From: Paractinoplanes lichenicola
GTDB lineage: Bacteria > Actinomycetota > Actinomycetes > Mycobacteriales > Micromonosporaceae
Direction: 5' to 3'
DNA length: 64,000 nucleotides
Assembly (NCBI RefSeq): GCF_016785085.1
Contig: NZ_JAENHO010000016.1
Span: forward strand, 1-64,000
Below are positions 8,441 to 16,680 of the stretch, in pieces. Position 1 is the first letter of the stretch, and the number at the start of each line of letters is the position of its first letter. A program made the position numbers and the translations under genes. The notes under the pieces are model-generated. The model made no database searches. It was given only the letters and a program-made list of their open reading frames with translations, and was not told where the DNA came from.

Positions 8441-10357
8441 ATGACTTCGATCAACCGCGCCGTCTGGGCGCGGCCGCTGCTGGCTGCCGGTGTCGCGGTG
8501 GCCGCCCTCACCGCGACCACGGCGGGCACCGCGCAGGCCGCACCGCCACCCACCTCCGCCCGGCAGGCGGCGCTCGCCGAGGACAGCCTCGCGAACTACG
8601 ACCAGAAGCTCGCCGTCGCCCTCAAGTTCGGCCTCGGCGACAACTTCGCGCTGCTCGAGAAGGCCGACCGCGACTTCGTCGTGGGCATCTGGAACCACGT
8701 CAAGGACGACCCGGCGCACGCCGAGGTTCGCCTCGCGGCCGAGGCCGCGTTCAGCGCCGAGCCCGTCGAGGACGACTCGGTCGACCAGGCCTGCTACCAG
8801 TTCATCGTCGACGGGGTGTTCGCCGCGTTCGACCGTGACCTGGCGCGGGTGAAGCGGGAAGCCGACGAGAAGCGGGCCAGTGATCTGGCCCGCAGCGCGG
8901 CCGCGGCCAGCATCGACGTCGTGGCCGACGCCGCCCTGCTCAACGGGAGCGACGCTGACTTCGTACGGCTGATCTGGGAACTGGTCGCCGAGGACGTCAA
9001 GTGGCCCAAGGTCAAGGCGGCCGCGCGCACGGCCCGCGAGGGCAGCGACGAGGACCGGCGCGTGTTCATCGCGACCGGCCTGGCCGAGGCCGCCCACCAG
9101 GACGTGGACGACCGGATCGCCGCCGACCAGGCCAAGACCGAGGCCGAGAAGGCCGCTGCACGGGCCCGGGCGGCGAAGAAGCTAGCGGCCAACCGGATCG
9201 GGCTCACCGTCACCGACGAGCTGCTGAACCTGCCCGACCGCGACTTCATCACCGAGGTCTGGAACTTCACCGCCGACGGCACCGAGGTGCAGGCGGCCGC
9301 CATCGCCGCCGCGCGCAGCAACGACCCGGCTGTGTGGAAGGCGTTCATCGACACCGGCATCCACGCCGCCAAGGACCGCGACATCCAGATCGCCCTGGCC
9401 AAGAAGGAAGCCGAGGACCGTCGTCTCGTGCAGGCCATCGTGGACCGGGCGACCAAGAATTCGCAGCGTGGCCTGGCCACCGCCGCCCGCGCCGCGCTGG
9501 CCGGCGACGCCACCGCGGTCGCCGACTTCCTGCGCGTCGGGCAATACCAGATCGGGCCCGACGTCACGCAGTTCGCGCTGACCACCACCCGGCTCGGCAT
9601 GCTCACCGCGGACGGCACCGCGTACGTCAAAGAGGGTGGGATCGACGCCGGCTGGGTCAAGGAATACACGAACGTCAAGCAGCTCGTGCTGGCCGGCAAC
9701 CGGATCGGCGTGCTGACCAACACCGGCGTGGCGATGGTCAAGGAGGGTGGCCTGAGCGCGAACTGGGTCACCGAGCAGACCGGGGTCAAGCAGCTGGTGC
9801 TGGCGGGCAACCGGATCGGGATCATCCGCAGCGACAACGCCGCGTACGTGAAGGAAGGCGCCCTGAACGCGGGCTGGACCAAGGTGTACTCCGGCGTGAC
9901 GCAGCTGGCCCTGGCCGGGACCCGGATCGGTGTGCTCCGGCCCGACAAGGTCGCGCTGGTCAAGGAGGGCACGGTCGCGTCGACGAGCTGGGTCACCGAG
10001 CAGGGCGCGGTTAAGCAGCTGGTGCTGGCGGGCAACCGGATCGGCGTGCTGCGGACGGACAACGTCGCCTGGGTCAAGGAGGGCGGCCTCAGCACGAACT
10101 GGGTCAACGAGCACAACGGCGTGGCGTCGATGGCGCTGGCCGGCACGCGGATCGCGCTCGTGCACACCGACGGCCTCGTACGGGTCAAGGAGGGTGGCCT
10201 GTCGGCGCTCTGGACCGTGGTGCGTACGGGCTCGTGGTCGGTCGCCGTCGAGACCAACCGGATCGCCACGATCGCCAACGACGGGGTCGGCTATGTCAAC
10301 AGCGGTGCTGTCGAGGCGCCGTTCACCACGTTCAAGATGGCGGCGGACCCGGCATGA
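8441..10357 (+). CDS. Secreted ALF-repeat protein with seven-repeat lectin-like beta-propeller
   Basis: Encodes 638 residues. Signal peptide to about residue 33 (TAGTAQA). Residues 45-370 hold ALF-type helical repeats (for example FGLGDNFALLEKADRDFV, LLNGSDADFVRLIWELV). Residues 373-634 hold seven repeats of about 37 residues of the form VKQLVLAGNRIGVLRTDN + VxWVKEGGLSxNWV, reminiscent of tectonin/tachylectin-type sugar-binding propellers. The stop overlaps the start of the next ALF gene (ATGA). The plus-strand start has CGGGGA upstream. A surface-bound, glycan-binding role is inference. Confidence 0.85.
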   Translation: MTSINRAVWARPLLAAGVAVAALTATTAGTAQAAPPPTSARQAALAEDSLANYDQKLAVALKFGLGDNFALLEKADRDFVVGIWNHVKDDPAHAEVRLAAEAAFSAEPVEDDSVDQACYQFIVDGVFAAFDRDLARVKREADEKRASDLARSAAAASIDVVADAALLNGSDADFVRLIWELVAEDVKWPKVKAAARTAREGSDEDRRVFIATGLAEAAHQDVDDRIAADQAKTEAEKAAARARAAKKLAANRIGLTVTDELLNLPDRDFITEVWNFTADGTEVQAAAIAAARSNDPAVWKAFIDTGIHAAKDRDIQIALAKKEAEDRRLVQAIVDRATKNSQRGLATAARAALAGDATAVADFLRVGQYQIGPDVTQFALTTTRLGMLTADGTAYVKEGGIDAGWVKEYTNVKQLVLAGNRIGVLTNTGVAMVKEGGLSANWVTEQTGVKQLVLAGNRIGIIRSDNAAYVKEGALNAGWTKVYSGVTQLALAGTRIGVLRPDKVALVKEGTVASTSWVTEQGAVKQLVLAGNRIGVLRTDNVAWVKEGGLSTNWVNEHNGVASMALAGTRIALVHTDGLVRVKEGGLSALWTVVRTGSWSVAVETNRIATIANDGVGYVNSGAVEAPFTTFKMAADPA

Positions 10358-11973
10358 AGAAGCTCATCCTCGCGGCCGGACTGGCCGGCTCACTCGTCCT
10401 CGGAACCGCCGCGGCCACCTTCGCGGCGCCCGCCTCAGTCGTGCTGGCTGCGGCGTCGGCTAGTTACGACCAGAAGCTCGCCGTCGCCGTGAAATTCGGG
10501 CTCGGCGACGACTTCGCCCTGCTCGAAAAGGTCGACCGCGACTTCGTCATCGGGATCTGGGACCACGTCAAGGACAACCCCGATCAGGTCGAGGTGCGGG
10601 TGGCGGCCGAGACCGCGTTCACCAGCGACCCTGACCTCTCGTACGACTTCATCACGACTGAGGTGTTCGCCGCGTACGACCGCGACGTCGAGCGGGAACG
10701 GGTGGAGGCGGACACGAAGCGGGCCGGTGACCTCGCCCGTACGGCCGCCGCGGCCAGCATCGACGTGGTGGCCGACGCTGCCCTGCTCAACGGGAGCGAC
10801 GCTGACTTCGTACGGCTGATCTGGGAACTGGTCGCCGAGGACGTCAAATGGCCCAAGGTCAAGGCCGCGGCGCGGGCGGCCCGGGACGGCAGCGACGAGG
10901 ACCGGACGGCCTTCATCGCGACGGGGATGGCCGAGGCGGCCCGGCAGGACATCGACGACCGGATCGCGGCCGACGAGGCCAAGACCGAGGCGGAGAAGGC
11001 CGCTGAGCGGGCGCGGGCGGCGAAGAAGCTGGCGGCCAACCGGATCGGCCTGACCGTCACCGACGAGCTGCTGAACCTGCCCGACCGCGACTTCATCATC
11101 AAGGTCTGGAACTTCACCGCCGACGGCAGCGAGGTGCAGGCGGCCGCGATCGCCGCGACCCGCAGCCTCGACCCGGTGGTGTGGAAGGCGTTCATCGACA
11201 CCGGCCTCGACCAGGCGGTCGACCGCGACATCCAGCTCGCGCTCGACCGCAAACACCAGGCCGACCGGGCGCTGGCCCAGCAGATCAAGGCGACGGCGAC
11301 CAAGAACAAAGACCTGAACCTCGTCTACTGGACCGACAAAGCGCTGGCCGGCACGCCGACCGAGCTCGACGACTTTCTGCGCGTCGGCCAGTACGACCTG
11401 GACCTGGCGACCAGCTTCGGCCCGGGCGACGTGCTGCCGAGCTGGTCGAACACGGCGGCGTGGACCAACGCGGTCGTCAACGTGGCCGGCATCTGCTGCA
11501 AACTGACCGGCCCCGAGCTGGGCGTACGATCGGAACCGGGACACACCGGGACGACCTCGCTCATGTACGCCGGGCTCGACAACAACGAGACCAAGTCGTA
11601 CGCATACCTGAAGTCGATGGCCCTGAGCCGCATCACCATCAAGCCGACGACGTCGCTGACCTACTGGATCTATCCCCAGGCCAACACCGTACGGCCCGAG
11701 GTGAAGCCCGCGAACAGCACGTGCGTGGCGATCGACCTGCTCTTCAGCGACGGCAAGAACCTGCGCGACAGCCAGCTGAAAGACACCCGCGGCAACCGGG
11801 CCCACCCGGCCTTCCAATGCAACAAGGTGACCGCCGGCAAGTGGAACCAGGTGGTCGTGCCGCTCGGCGCGCTGGCCGGCAAGAAGGTGACGACCCTGGT
11901 GGTGGGGTACGACCAGCCGGGAGCCAAGGGCGGCTACCGAGGCCTGATCGACGACGTCAAAATCGCGGACTGA
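10354..11973 (+). CDS. Secreted ALF-repeat protein with GH92-type N-domain-like sugar-binding module
   Basis: Encodes 539 residues. ATG 10354 lies within the stop of the upstream paralogue. Signal peptide MKKLILAAGLAGSLVLGTAAATFA. Residues 37-345 are ALF repeats almost identical to the upstream gene, including at DNA level. The C-terminal 170 residues are unrelated to the paralogue: SLMYAGLDNNETKSYAYLK, LTYWIYPQ, CVAIDLLFSDGKNLRDS, LVVGYDQPG, GLIDDVKI. This pattern matches the jelly-roll module found in actinobacterial GH92-associated proteins. So the pair shares a stalk and differs in its tip. Confidence 0.84.
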   Translation: MKKLILAAGLAGSLVLGTAAATFAAPASVVLAAASASYDQKLAVAVKFGLGDDFALLEKVDRDFVIGIWDHVKDNPDQVEVRVAAETAFTSDPDLSYDFITTEVFAAYDRDVERERVEADTKRAGDLARTAAAASIDVVADAALLNGSDADFVRLIWELVAEDVKWPKVKAAARAARDGSDEDRTAFIATGMAEAARQDIDDRIAADEAKTEAEKAAERARAAKKLAANRIGLTVTDELLNLPDRDFIIKVWNFTADGSEVQAAAIAATRSLDPVVWKAFIDTGLDQAVDRDIQLALDRKHQADRALAQQIKATATKNKDLNLVYWTDKALAGTPTELDDFLRVGQYDLDLATSFGPGDVLPSWSNTAAWTNAVVNVAGICCKLTGPELGVRSEPGHTGTTSLMYAGLDNNETKSYAYLKSMALSRITIKPTTSLTYWIYPQANTVRPEVKPANSTCVAIDLLFSDGKNLRDSQLKDTRGNRAHPAFQCNKVTAGKWNQVVVPLGALAGKKVTTLVVGYDQPGAKGGYRGLIDDVKIAD

Positions 11974-12076
11974 GCTGGGAAAACGGCGGGGCGGCGGACC
12001 TTGGTCCGGCGCCCCGCTCCCACCGGGCCGGATACCTGCGAGTCAAGCCGGACGACCACAGGTACTCTATGATCGC

Positions 12077-12148
12077 GGGCCGCTAGCTCAATGGCAGAGC
12101 TGTGGACTTTTAATCCATAGGTTCGGGGTTCGAGTCCCCGGCGGCCCA
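12077..12148 (+). tRNA. tRNA-Lys, anticodon TTT
   Basis: The 72-nt sequence folds as a tRNA: acceptor GGGCCGC/GCGGCCC, D arm GCTC/GAGC, anticodon stem GTGGA/TCCAT with loop CTTTTAA giving anticodon TTT (Lys), T arm CGGGG-TTCGAGT-CCCCG, discriminator A. The following bases are CCC, so CCA is added after transcription. No integrase gene follows, so it is not an obvious attachment site here. Confidence 0.95.
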
Positions 12149-12431
12149 CCCAAGCCAACCCCTAGAACCCCACGGTGCGAGGGGCGCGGTAGGCGCGCCT
12201 GTTGCGCGCCGTCGGGCTCGCCCTTCGGCCGATGATCGGCCTACGCCTCGGTTCGTTCCCCCCATCCGGCGGCTCGTCAGTCATCGTCGCCACTTGATCG
12301 GTGCGGCTCAGGATGGCGTGGTCCGGGCCCGGGCATCGGGATCGACACCGGCCATTGCATAGTCCTCTCCACCCGGATCTCCACCCTCTGGTGGTGCCGG
12401 TTCCACCCGGGCTGTTCGTAGCGTTCTGGGC
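12149..12431. other. Gene-free stretch with clustered hairpins
   Basis: No convincing coding sequence. It contains GGCGCGC/GCGCGCC (12192-12198 with 12204-12210) and GGCCGAT/ATCGGCC (12227-12241), flanked by GTAGGC and GCCTAC, so the whole block near 12189-12247 could fold into one branched structure. It may act as a terminator after tRNA-Lys or be a decayed repeat. Confidence 0.5.
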
Positions 12432-12692
12432 ATGAACGAGCGGAACGAGCCGAACCCCCACTCGAAGACCGTCGTCGAAGCGGCCAATTATCTGATCAAT
12501 CGGCAGCGGACTCGGACCGGCCGGATCGCCGGGGCTGTGGTGGGCAAGGTGATCGATCAGGAGGGTGGAAAGTTGACCGGCCGTGTTGTTGTCGCGATCC
12601 TCGTCGTCCTGGCTGTGGTGGGCATCGCCTTTGTCGCCTACCGTTTGCTGGTGCTCGACCTGATTTTGACCGTGATCCGGGAACAGAACTGA
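12432..12692 (+). CDS. Small single-pass membrane protein upstream of a two-component system
   Basis: Encodes 86 residues. A polar N-terminus of about 48 residues is followed by one membrane helix, VVVAILVVLAVVGIAFVAYRLLVL, at about 52-75. No family recognised. Its stop shares one base with the start of the histidine kinase gene, so it belongs to the same operon and may be an accessory sensor or modulator of that kinase (inference). Confidence 0.72.
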   Translation: MNERNEPNPHSKTVVEAANYLINRQRTRTGRIAGAVVGKVIDQEGGKLTGRVVVAILVVLAVVGIAFVAYRLLVLDLILTVIREQN

Positions 12693-13837
12693 TGCTGCGC
12701 CGGCTGGCCCGTCGGAGTTTGCGCCTGTTGCGGGCGGACGATCCGGAGACGGGCTGGCTGGTGCGGATCGTCCTGACGGCGCTGTTCGTCTGGGCATTGA
12801 CTCTCTGGCCGGGCGTCGACCCCGAAGTGCACCTGACGCTCGTCCTGAGTTTTGTCGGTTGGGTCTTCTGGGTGGTCGCCGACCAACGCCATCCTGTGCC
12901 CGCGCGAACCGTTCTGGCATTGTCCGCATTGTTGCCGGCCGCCGTGTCCGCGTTGCCGCACAACGGGGCGGCACACCTTTTCCTGTACGGGGCCTTGTTC
13001 ACTTTTGTGCTGCTGCCGCGCATGCCGTTGTGGGCGATCCTGTCGCTGACCGGCGCCCTGATCGTGGTATTGCTGATCGCCCTGCAGGTGGCCGGGAACG
13101 GGCCGACCGCGATGCTGACTCAGCCCGGCGTCGTCGTCGTGGTGGTGCTGTTCAGCCTGCATCGCCGGGAGCACCGGTTGCGGGCCGAGCAGACCGAACA
13201 GTTGCTCGAGCAGACCTCCCGTACGCAGGAGGCACAGGCACACGCGGCCGCGTTGGACGAACGTGCTCGCATCGCGCGCGAACTGCACGACGTGCTCGCT
13301 CATTCGCTCGGCGCCCTGGGCGTGCAGCTCGAAGTGGCCGAGGCGCAGCTGACCGAGCGGGGCGACATCGAGGCGGCGGCCGAGCGGGTGCGGCGGGCCC
13401 GGCGGCTCGCCGCGGACGGCATGGTCGAGGCGCGTTCGGCGGTCGCGGCGCTGCGATCCGACGCGCTGCCGCTGGCCCGCGCGCTCGACAGCCTGGTCGG
13501 CGTGCACCGGGAGAACCACGCCGTCGAGGTGGCCCTGCGCACCGACGGCACCGAGCGGGCCCTGCCGTCGGCGGCCGAGGTGGCGTTGCTGCGAACCGCG
13601 CGCGAGACGTTGACGAACGCGGCCAAGCACGCGCCGGGAAAGCCGGTCGCGATGAGGCTCGTTTATGCGGAGTCTTCCGTCCGGCTCGTCGTGGAGAATT
13701 CGGCGGTGTCACCGCGTACGGGGGAAGGCGGTTTTGGTTTGATCGGCGCCCGCGAGCGGATCGCGCTGGTCGCCGGCACCCTGGACGAGGGCGTCGTCGA
13801 CGGCGCGTGGCGAGTCACCGCGGAGGTGCCGGGATGA
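12692..13837 (+). CDS. Sensor histidine kinase, NarX/DesK class
   Basis: Encodes 381 residues. The N-terminal 150 residues hold about five or six membrane helices without a large outside domain, so the signal is probably sensed in the membrane. HisKA_3 dimerisation helix ERARIARELHDVLAHSLGA carries phospho-acceptor H199. The HATPase domain has ETLTNAAKHAPGKP and GGFGLIGARERI. ATGA overlap with the response regulator gene gives coupled synthesis. Ligand unknown. Confidence 0.92.
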   Translation: MLRRLARRSLRLLRADDPETGWLVRIVLTALFVWALTLWPGVDPEVHLTLVLSFVGWVFWVVADQRHPVPARTVLALSALLPAAVSALPHNGAAHLFLYGALFTFVLLPRMPLWAILSLTGALIVVLLIALQVAGNGPTAMLTQPGVVVVVVLFSLHRREHRLRAEQTEQLLEQTSRTQEAQAHAAALDERARIARELHDVLAHSLGALGVQLEVAEAQLTERGDIEAAAERVRRARRLAADGMVEARSAVAALRSDALPLARALDSLVGVHRENHAVEVALRTDGTERALPSAAEVALLRTARETLTNAAKHAPGKPVAMRLVYAESSVRLVVENSAVSPRTGEGGFGLIGARERIALVAGTLDEGVVDGAWRVTAEVPG

Positions 13838-14487
13838 GCGACGGGCCGGTGCGCGTGCTGGTGGTGGACGACCAGCAGCTCGTACGGGAAGGTTTGACCG
13901 CTCTGCTGGAACTGACCGACGGTGTCGAGGTGGTCGGGTCGGCGGGCGACGGCGGGCGCGCGCTCGAACTGGTCGCCGAGCATCGGCCTGATGTGGTGCT
14001 GATGGATCTGAAGATGCCCGTGCTGGACGGGGTCGCCGCGACCGCGCGGGTGCGGGCCGAGTTTCCCGAGGTCGCAGTGGTTGTGCTGACCACCTACGCC
14101 GACGATGAGTCGATCGCGGGGGCGCTCGCGGCCGGGGCTCGAGGCTATCTGACCAAGGACGCCGGGCGTGCCGAGATCGCCATGGCGTTGCGGGCCGCGG
14201 CTGGCGGTCAGGCGCTGTTCGACCCGGCGATCGCCGCGCGCCTGGCCGAGGCGATGAGCCGTCCGGCGCCGCCACCCCCGCGCGACGGGCTGCCCGACGG
14301 GCTCACGCACCGCGAGGCCGAAGTGCTCGGCCGAATAGCACAGGGCCACACGAACGCCGAGATCGCGGCGGCCCTTTTCGTCGCCGAAACAACCGTGAAA
14401 ACGCACATCAACAACGCGTTCGCCAAGATCGGTGCACGCAACCGCACCGAAGCGGCAAGCTATGCGCAGCGACAGGGCCTGACCTGA
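13834..14487 (+). CDS. Two-component response regulator, NarL/LuxR family
   Basis: Encodes 217 residues. Receiver domain 1-125 with acidic pocket VDD (11-13), phospho-acceptor D58 in LMDLKMP, and conserved T and K in LTTY and YLTKDA. The C-terminal LuxR helix-turn-helix is LTHREAEVLGRIAQGHTNAEIAAALFVAETTVKTHI. It is the cognate partner of the kinase whose stop codon overlaps its start. Confidence 0.94.
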   Translation: MSDGPVRVLVVDDQQLVREGLTALLELTDGVEVVGSAGDGGRALELVAEHRPDVVLMDLKMPVLDGVAATARVRAEFPEVAVVVLTTYADDESIAGALAAGARGYLTKDAGRAEIAMALRAAAGGQALFDPAIAARLAEAMSRPAPPPPRDGLPDGLTHREAEVLGRIAQGHTNAEIAAALFVAETTVKTHINNAFAKIGARNRTEAASYAQRQGLT

Positions 14488-14498
14488 AAGGCAACGCG

Positions 14499-14687
14499 AT
14501 GGCGACGTGCAACCTGTGCCACCACGACTTCCCCGATTCCGACCTGGCCGACCACGTACGCAAATCCCACCCCGACGCGGCCGAGGAGGGAATCTACGAG
14601 TCCGACGGCGACATCATCGTGCAGGACGCGTCTCTGGAACCCCTGGCCGAATACGACCCTGACCACGCCACCTGGCAACGCGACTAA
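14499..14687 (+). CDS. Small zinc-finger-like protein
   Basis: Encodes 62 residues. The N-terminus ATCNLCHHDFPDSDLADHVRKSHP has the spacing C-x2-C...H-x4-H of a C2H2 zinc finger; the C-terminal half is acidic. AAAGG precedes the ATG. It lies 11 bp after the response regulator and could be in the same transcript. C2H2-like fingers are uncommon in bacteria; function unknown. Confidence 0.75.
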   Translation: MATCNLCHHDFPDSDLADHVRKSHPDAAEEGIYESDGDIIVQDASLEPLAEYDPDHATWQRD

Positions 14688-14893
14688 CTGCCGAATCGGG
14701 CCGCCGCCCCCGCCCGGTCGATCTCGTCGAGCACCTCCGGCGCGAGCCCGGCCGGCGGGTCAGTGGCCCGGCTCCGCCACGCGGCGATCCGTACGGACTT
14801 CCACTCGAGGTCGACGACACCGTTCTCGATGTGAAACCCGCCGCCCCGCTCAAAAAGCAGAAGCAGCGGCTCGTACGGATCCTCGAGCCCCAC
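14684..14893 (-). CDS. Small conserved-type hypothetical protein, start uncertain
   Basis: Encodes at least 69 residues from a GTG at 14893 (GLEDPYEPLLLLFERGGGFHIENG...). The same frame stays open and reads sensibly upstream to about 14955 (VSVALGGAHGTPGFAVPVGLED), with AGGAG near 14951, but contains no ATG, GTG or TTG there. Either the N-terminus starts at a rare codon or it has lost its start. Tail overlaps the convergent zinc-finger gene by 4 bp. Function unknown. Confidence 0.55.
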   Translation of the reverse strand: MGLEDPYEPLLLLFERGGGFHIENGVVDLEWKSVRIAAWRSRATDPPAGLAPEVLDEIDRAGAAARFGS

Positions 14894-14975
14894 CGGAACG
14901 GCAAAGCCCGGCGTCCCGTGAGCGCCGCCCAGCGCAACAGAAACGGCACGACTCCTGGGGGCCGATTAGTCGGGG

Positions 14976-15521
14976 TCAGCGGTTGTGTTGGCGGGCGTAG
15001 TGGCTGCGGTATTTGGCGCGGTTGCCGCACGTGGCCATGGAGCACCAGCGGCGGGCGCCGGCCTTCGAGACGTCGTAGAAGCGCAGCGGGCATTCCGGGT
15101 TGGCGCATTTGCGGATGCGGGCCGGGTTTTCCTCGAGCAGGCGCAGATAGTGTTCCGCGGCCCGCCACGCGGCGAGCCAGCCCGGGGAGTCGGTCTCGAT
15201 CACGCTTTCCGGCCCGTCCGTCCCGAGCACGCGGCGGATCTGGCCGTGGCGCAGCGTCTCGTTGAGCAGCTCCCGGGTCTGCTCGTCGGCGGTGGGCTGC
15301 AGCATCGCGAACAGCGCCTCCCGCGTTGCGACCAGGGCGTTCAGCGTCTCCGGCGTTTCGGGCACCTCGCCCGCCAGCCCGGCCGAGGTCAGCCAGATCG
15401 CCAGCCCGTCGGGCCGTTCCAGCAGGTCGTACGCCCCGTCGTCGTCGCTCCAGCGCGTGTTCACCAGGTCGAGCGGCAGTGGCTCCCCGGTCAGGGGGCG
15501 GGGGTCCGCTTGTGTGCTCAT
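14976..15521 (-). CDS. CGNR zinc-finger / ABATE-domain protein
   Basis: Encodes 181 residues. N-terminal ABATE domain (DLVNTRW...) and C-terminal CGNR zinc finger CANPECPLRFYDVSKAGARR followed by WCSMATCGNRAKYRSHYARQ, a putative DNA-binding motif of stress-linked actinobacterial regulators. It is divergent from a PNPOx-type flavoprotein gene across 114 bp with two palindromes, so it probably represses itself and that gene. Confidence 0.9.
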   Translation of the reverse strand: MSTQADPRPLTGEPLPLDLVNTRWSDDDGAYDLLERPDGLAIWLTSAGLAGEVPETPETLNALVATREALFAMLQPTADEQTRELLNETLRHGQIRRVLGTDGPESVIETDSPGWLAAWRAAEHYLRLLEENPARIRKCANPECPLRFYDVSKAGARRWCSMATCGNRAKYRSHYARQHNR

Positions 15522-15547
15522 CGGTCGTGCCCTTCCGCCGCAGTCCT

Positions 15548-15615
15548 AACCGGCTAACCAAGCTTACCCGGTTGCTATTCCGGCCTCTAACCGCTAAAGT
15601 AACTTTTACTGGTTA
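15548..15615. promoter_or_regulatory. Two palindromes in the divergent CGNR / flavoprotein promoter region
   Basis: Site 1: AACCGGcTAA (15548-15557) faces TTAcCCGGTT (15564-15573). Site 2: TAACC (15588-15592) faces GGTTA (15611-15615) with TAAA/TTTA inside. Both share the half-site AACC-x2-TAA. Position between a putative regulator and its divergent neighbour suggests operator sites for the CGNR protein. Confidence 0.55.
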
Positions 15616-15635
15616 CCCCCGGAAGGGAGCCGAGC

Positions 15636-16523
15636 ATGACCCCGTACCACCGTGGCGAGCTGATCGCCCAGCGGCGGGCCGGCCTGCTGGACGAGGCCGT
15701 CCACGTCGCCGCGATGATCAACACCAAGATCCCCTACTTCGCCCGTACGTTCCTGGCCGAGCAACCCATGCTGGTCATCGGTGGCGCCGACCATCGCGGT
15801 GACGTGTGGGCCACGCTGCTGACCGGCGAGCCCGGCTTCATCACCGTCACCGGCCCGTCGACCTTCGAGGTGGCCGCGACACCGGCGCCCGGCGACCCCT
15901 TGCACGACGTCCCCGCCCAGGTCGGCCTGATCGCGATCGAGCCCGGCACCCGCCGCCGCGTCCGGATGAACGGCACCGCCCATCCCGCCGCCGACGGCCT
16001 GCGCATCGACCTCGCCCAGATCTACGCCAACTGTCCCAGATACATTCAAAAGCGTTCCCCCGTACGGGTTCCGACCACGCCCGCCACCCCGCGTGAAGGC
16101 GACCAGCTCACCGCCGAGGAAATGGGTTTCATCAGCACGACCGACACTTTCTTCGTCGCCACCGCCGACCTGGACGGCAACGCCGACGCCTCCCACCGCG
16201 GCGGCAACCCGGGTTTCCTGCGCGCGCTGAGCCCCACCCACCTGCGCTGGCCCGACTACGACGGCAACTCGATGTTCAACACGTTCGGCAACCTGGAGGT
16301 CAACCCGCGGGCCGGCTTGCTGCTGCCCGACTGGACCACCGGCACCCTGCTCCACCTGACCGGCCGCGCCGTCGTCGACTGGAACCCCGGCCACGCCGCC
16401 ACCGTCCCCGGCGCCCAACGCCTCGTCGACTTCACCGTCGACCGCGTCATCCGCATCGACAACGCCTCACCGCTGCGCTGGACCGCCCCCGAACTGTCCC
16501 GCTTCAACCCGCCGTCACACTAG
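15636..16523 (+). CDS. Pyridoxamine 5'-phosphate oxidase-family flavin-binding protein
   Basis: Encodes 295 residues of the PNPOx-like split-barrel type. The core reads FFVATADLDGNADASHRGGNPGFLRAL, then GNSMFNTFGNLEVNPRAGLLLPDW and LLHLTGRAVVDW, typical of FMN-binding proteins that reduce or detoxify small molecules. The N-terminal 130 residues form a second, degenerate barrel (MLVIGGADHRGDVWATLLTG). AAGGGAG lies before the ATG. Likely controlled by the divergent CGNR regulator. Substrate not predictable. Confidence 0.85.
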   Translation: MTPYHRGELIAQRRAGLLDEAVHVAAMINTKIPYFARTFLAEQPMLVIGGADHRGDVWATLLTGEPGFITVTGPSTFEVAATPAPGDPLHDVPAQVGLIAIEPGTRRRVRMNGTAHPAADGLRIDLAQIYANCPRYIQKRSPVRVPTTPATPREGDQLTAEEMGFISTTDTFFVATADLDGNADASHRGGNPGFLRALSPTHLRWPDYDGNSMFNTFGNLEVNPRAGLLLPDWTTGTLLHLTGRAVVDWNPGHAATVPGAQRLVDFTVDRVIRIDNASPLRWTAPELSRFNPPSH

Positions 16524-16527
16524 GCCG

Positions 16528-16680
16528 TGTTTCGCAGTGGGGGCGGGGCTGCGGCAGGGCCCAGATCCCGCCTGGCGGCGTCCCGGGAAAGCCCGGTTCC
16601 AAACCCGGGAGCCGGGCTTCCCCGGGCCACCACCAGACGAAATCTGGACCCGGCCTCGCTCCCACCCCCACTACGAAACA
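16528..16680. repeat. 153-bp imperfect palindrome, MITE- or REP-like hairpin element
   Basis: The left half from TGTTTCGCAGTGGGGGCGGGG and the right half read on the other strand (TGTTTCGTAGTGGGGGTGGGA) match over about 70 bp each with scattered mismatches, centred near 16604. It fills the space between two convergent genes and supplies the last codons and stop (TAG at 16671-16673) of the methyltransferase gene. It could be a strong bidirectional terminator or a small mobile palindromic repeat. Confidence 0.8.

Noticed and set aside
12077..12250. tRNA-Lys as an integration site of a mobile element
   Set aside because: No integrase, no duplicated tRNA 3' end and no direct repeat were seen in the following 20 kb.
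12162..12974. A minus-strand frame of 270 codons downstream of tRNA-Lys
   Set aside because: It overlaps two real plus-strand genes, is basic and low-complexity, and has no ribosome site.
12432..14687. Small membrane protein, kinase, regulator and zinc-finger protein as a new antibiotic-sensing cassette
   Set aside because: No transporter or resistance gene is linked; only an ordinary NarL-type system is supported.
14976..15521. Frameshift between the CGNR protein frame and the longer overlapping minus-strand frame at 14614-15561
   Set aside because: The CGNR frame is complete with start, ABATE domain and zinc finger; the other frame is a shadow.
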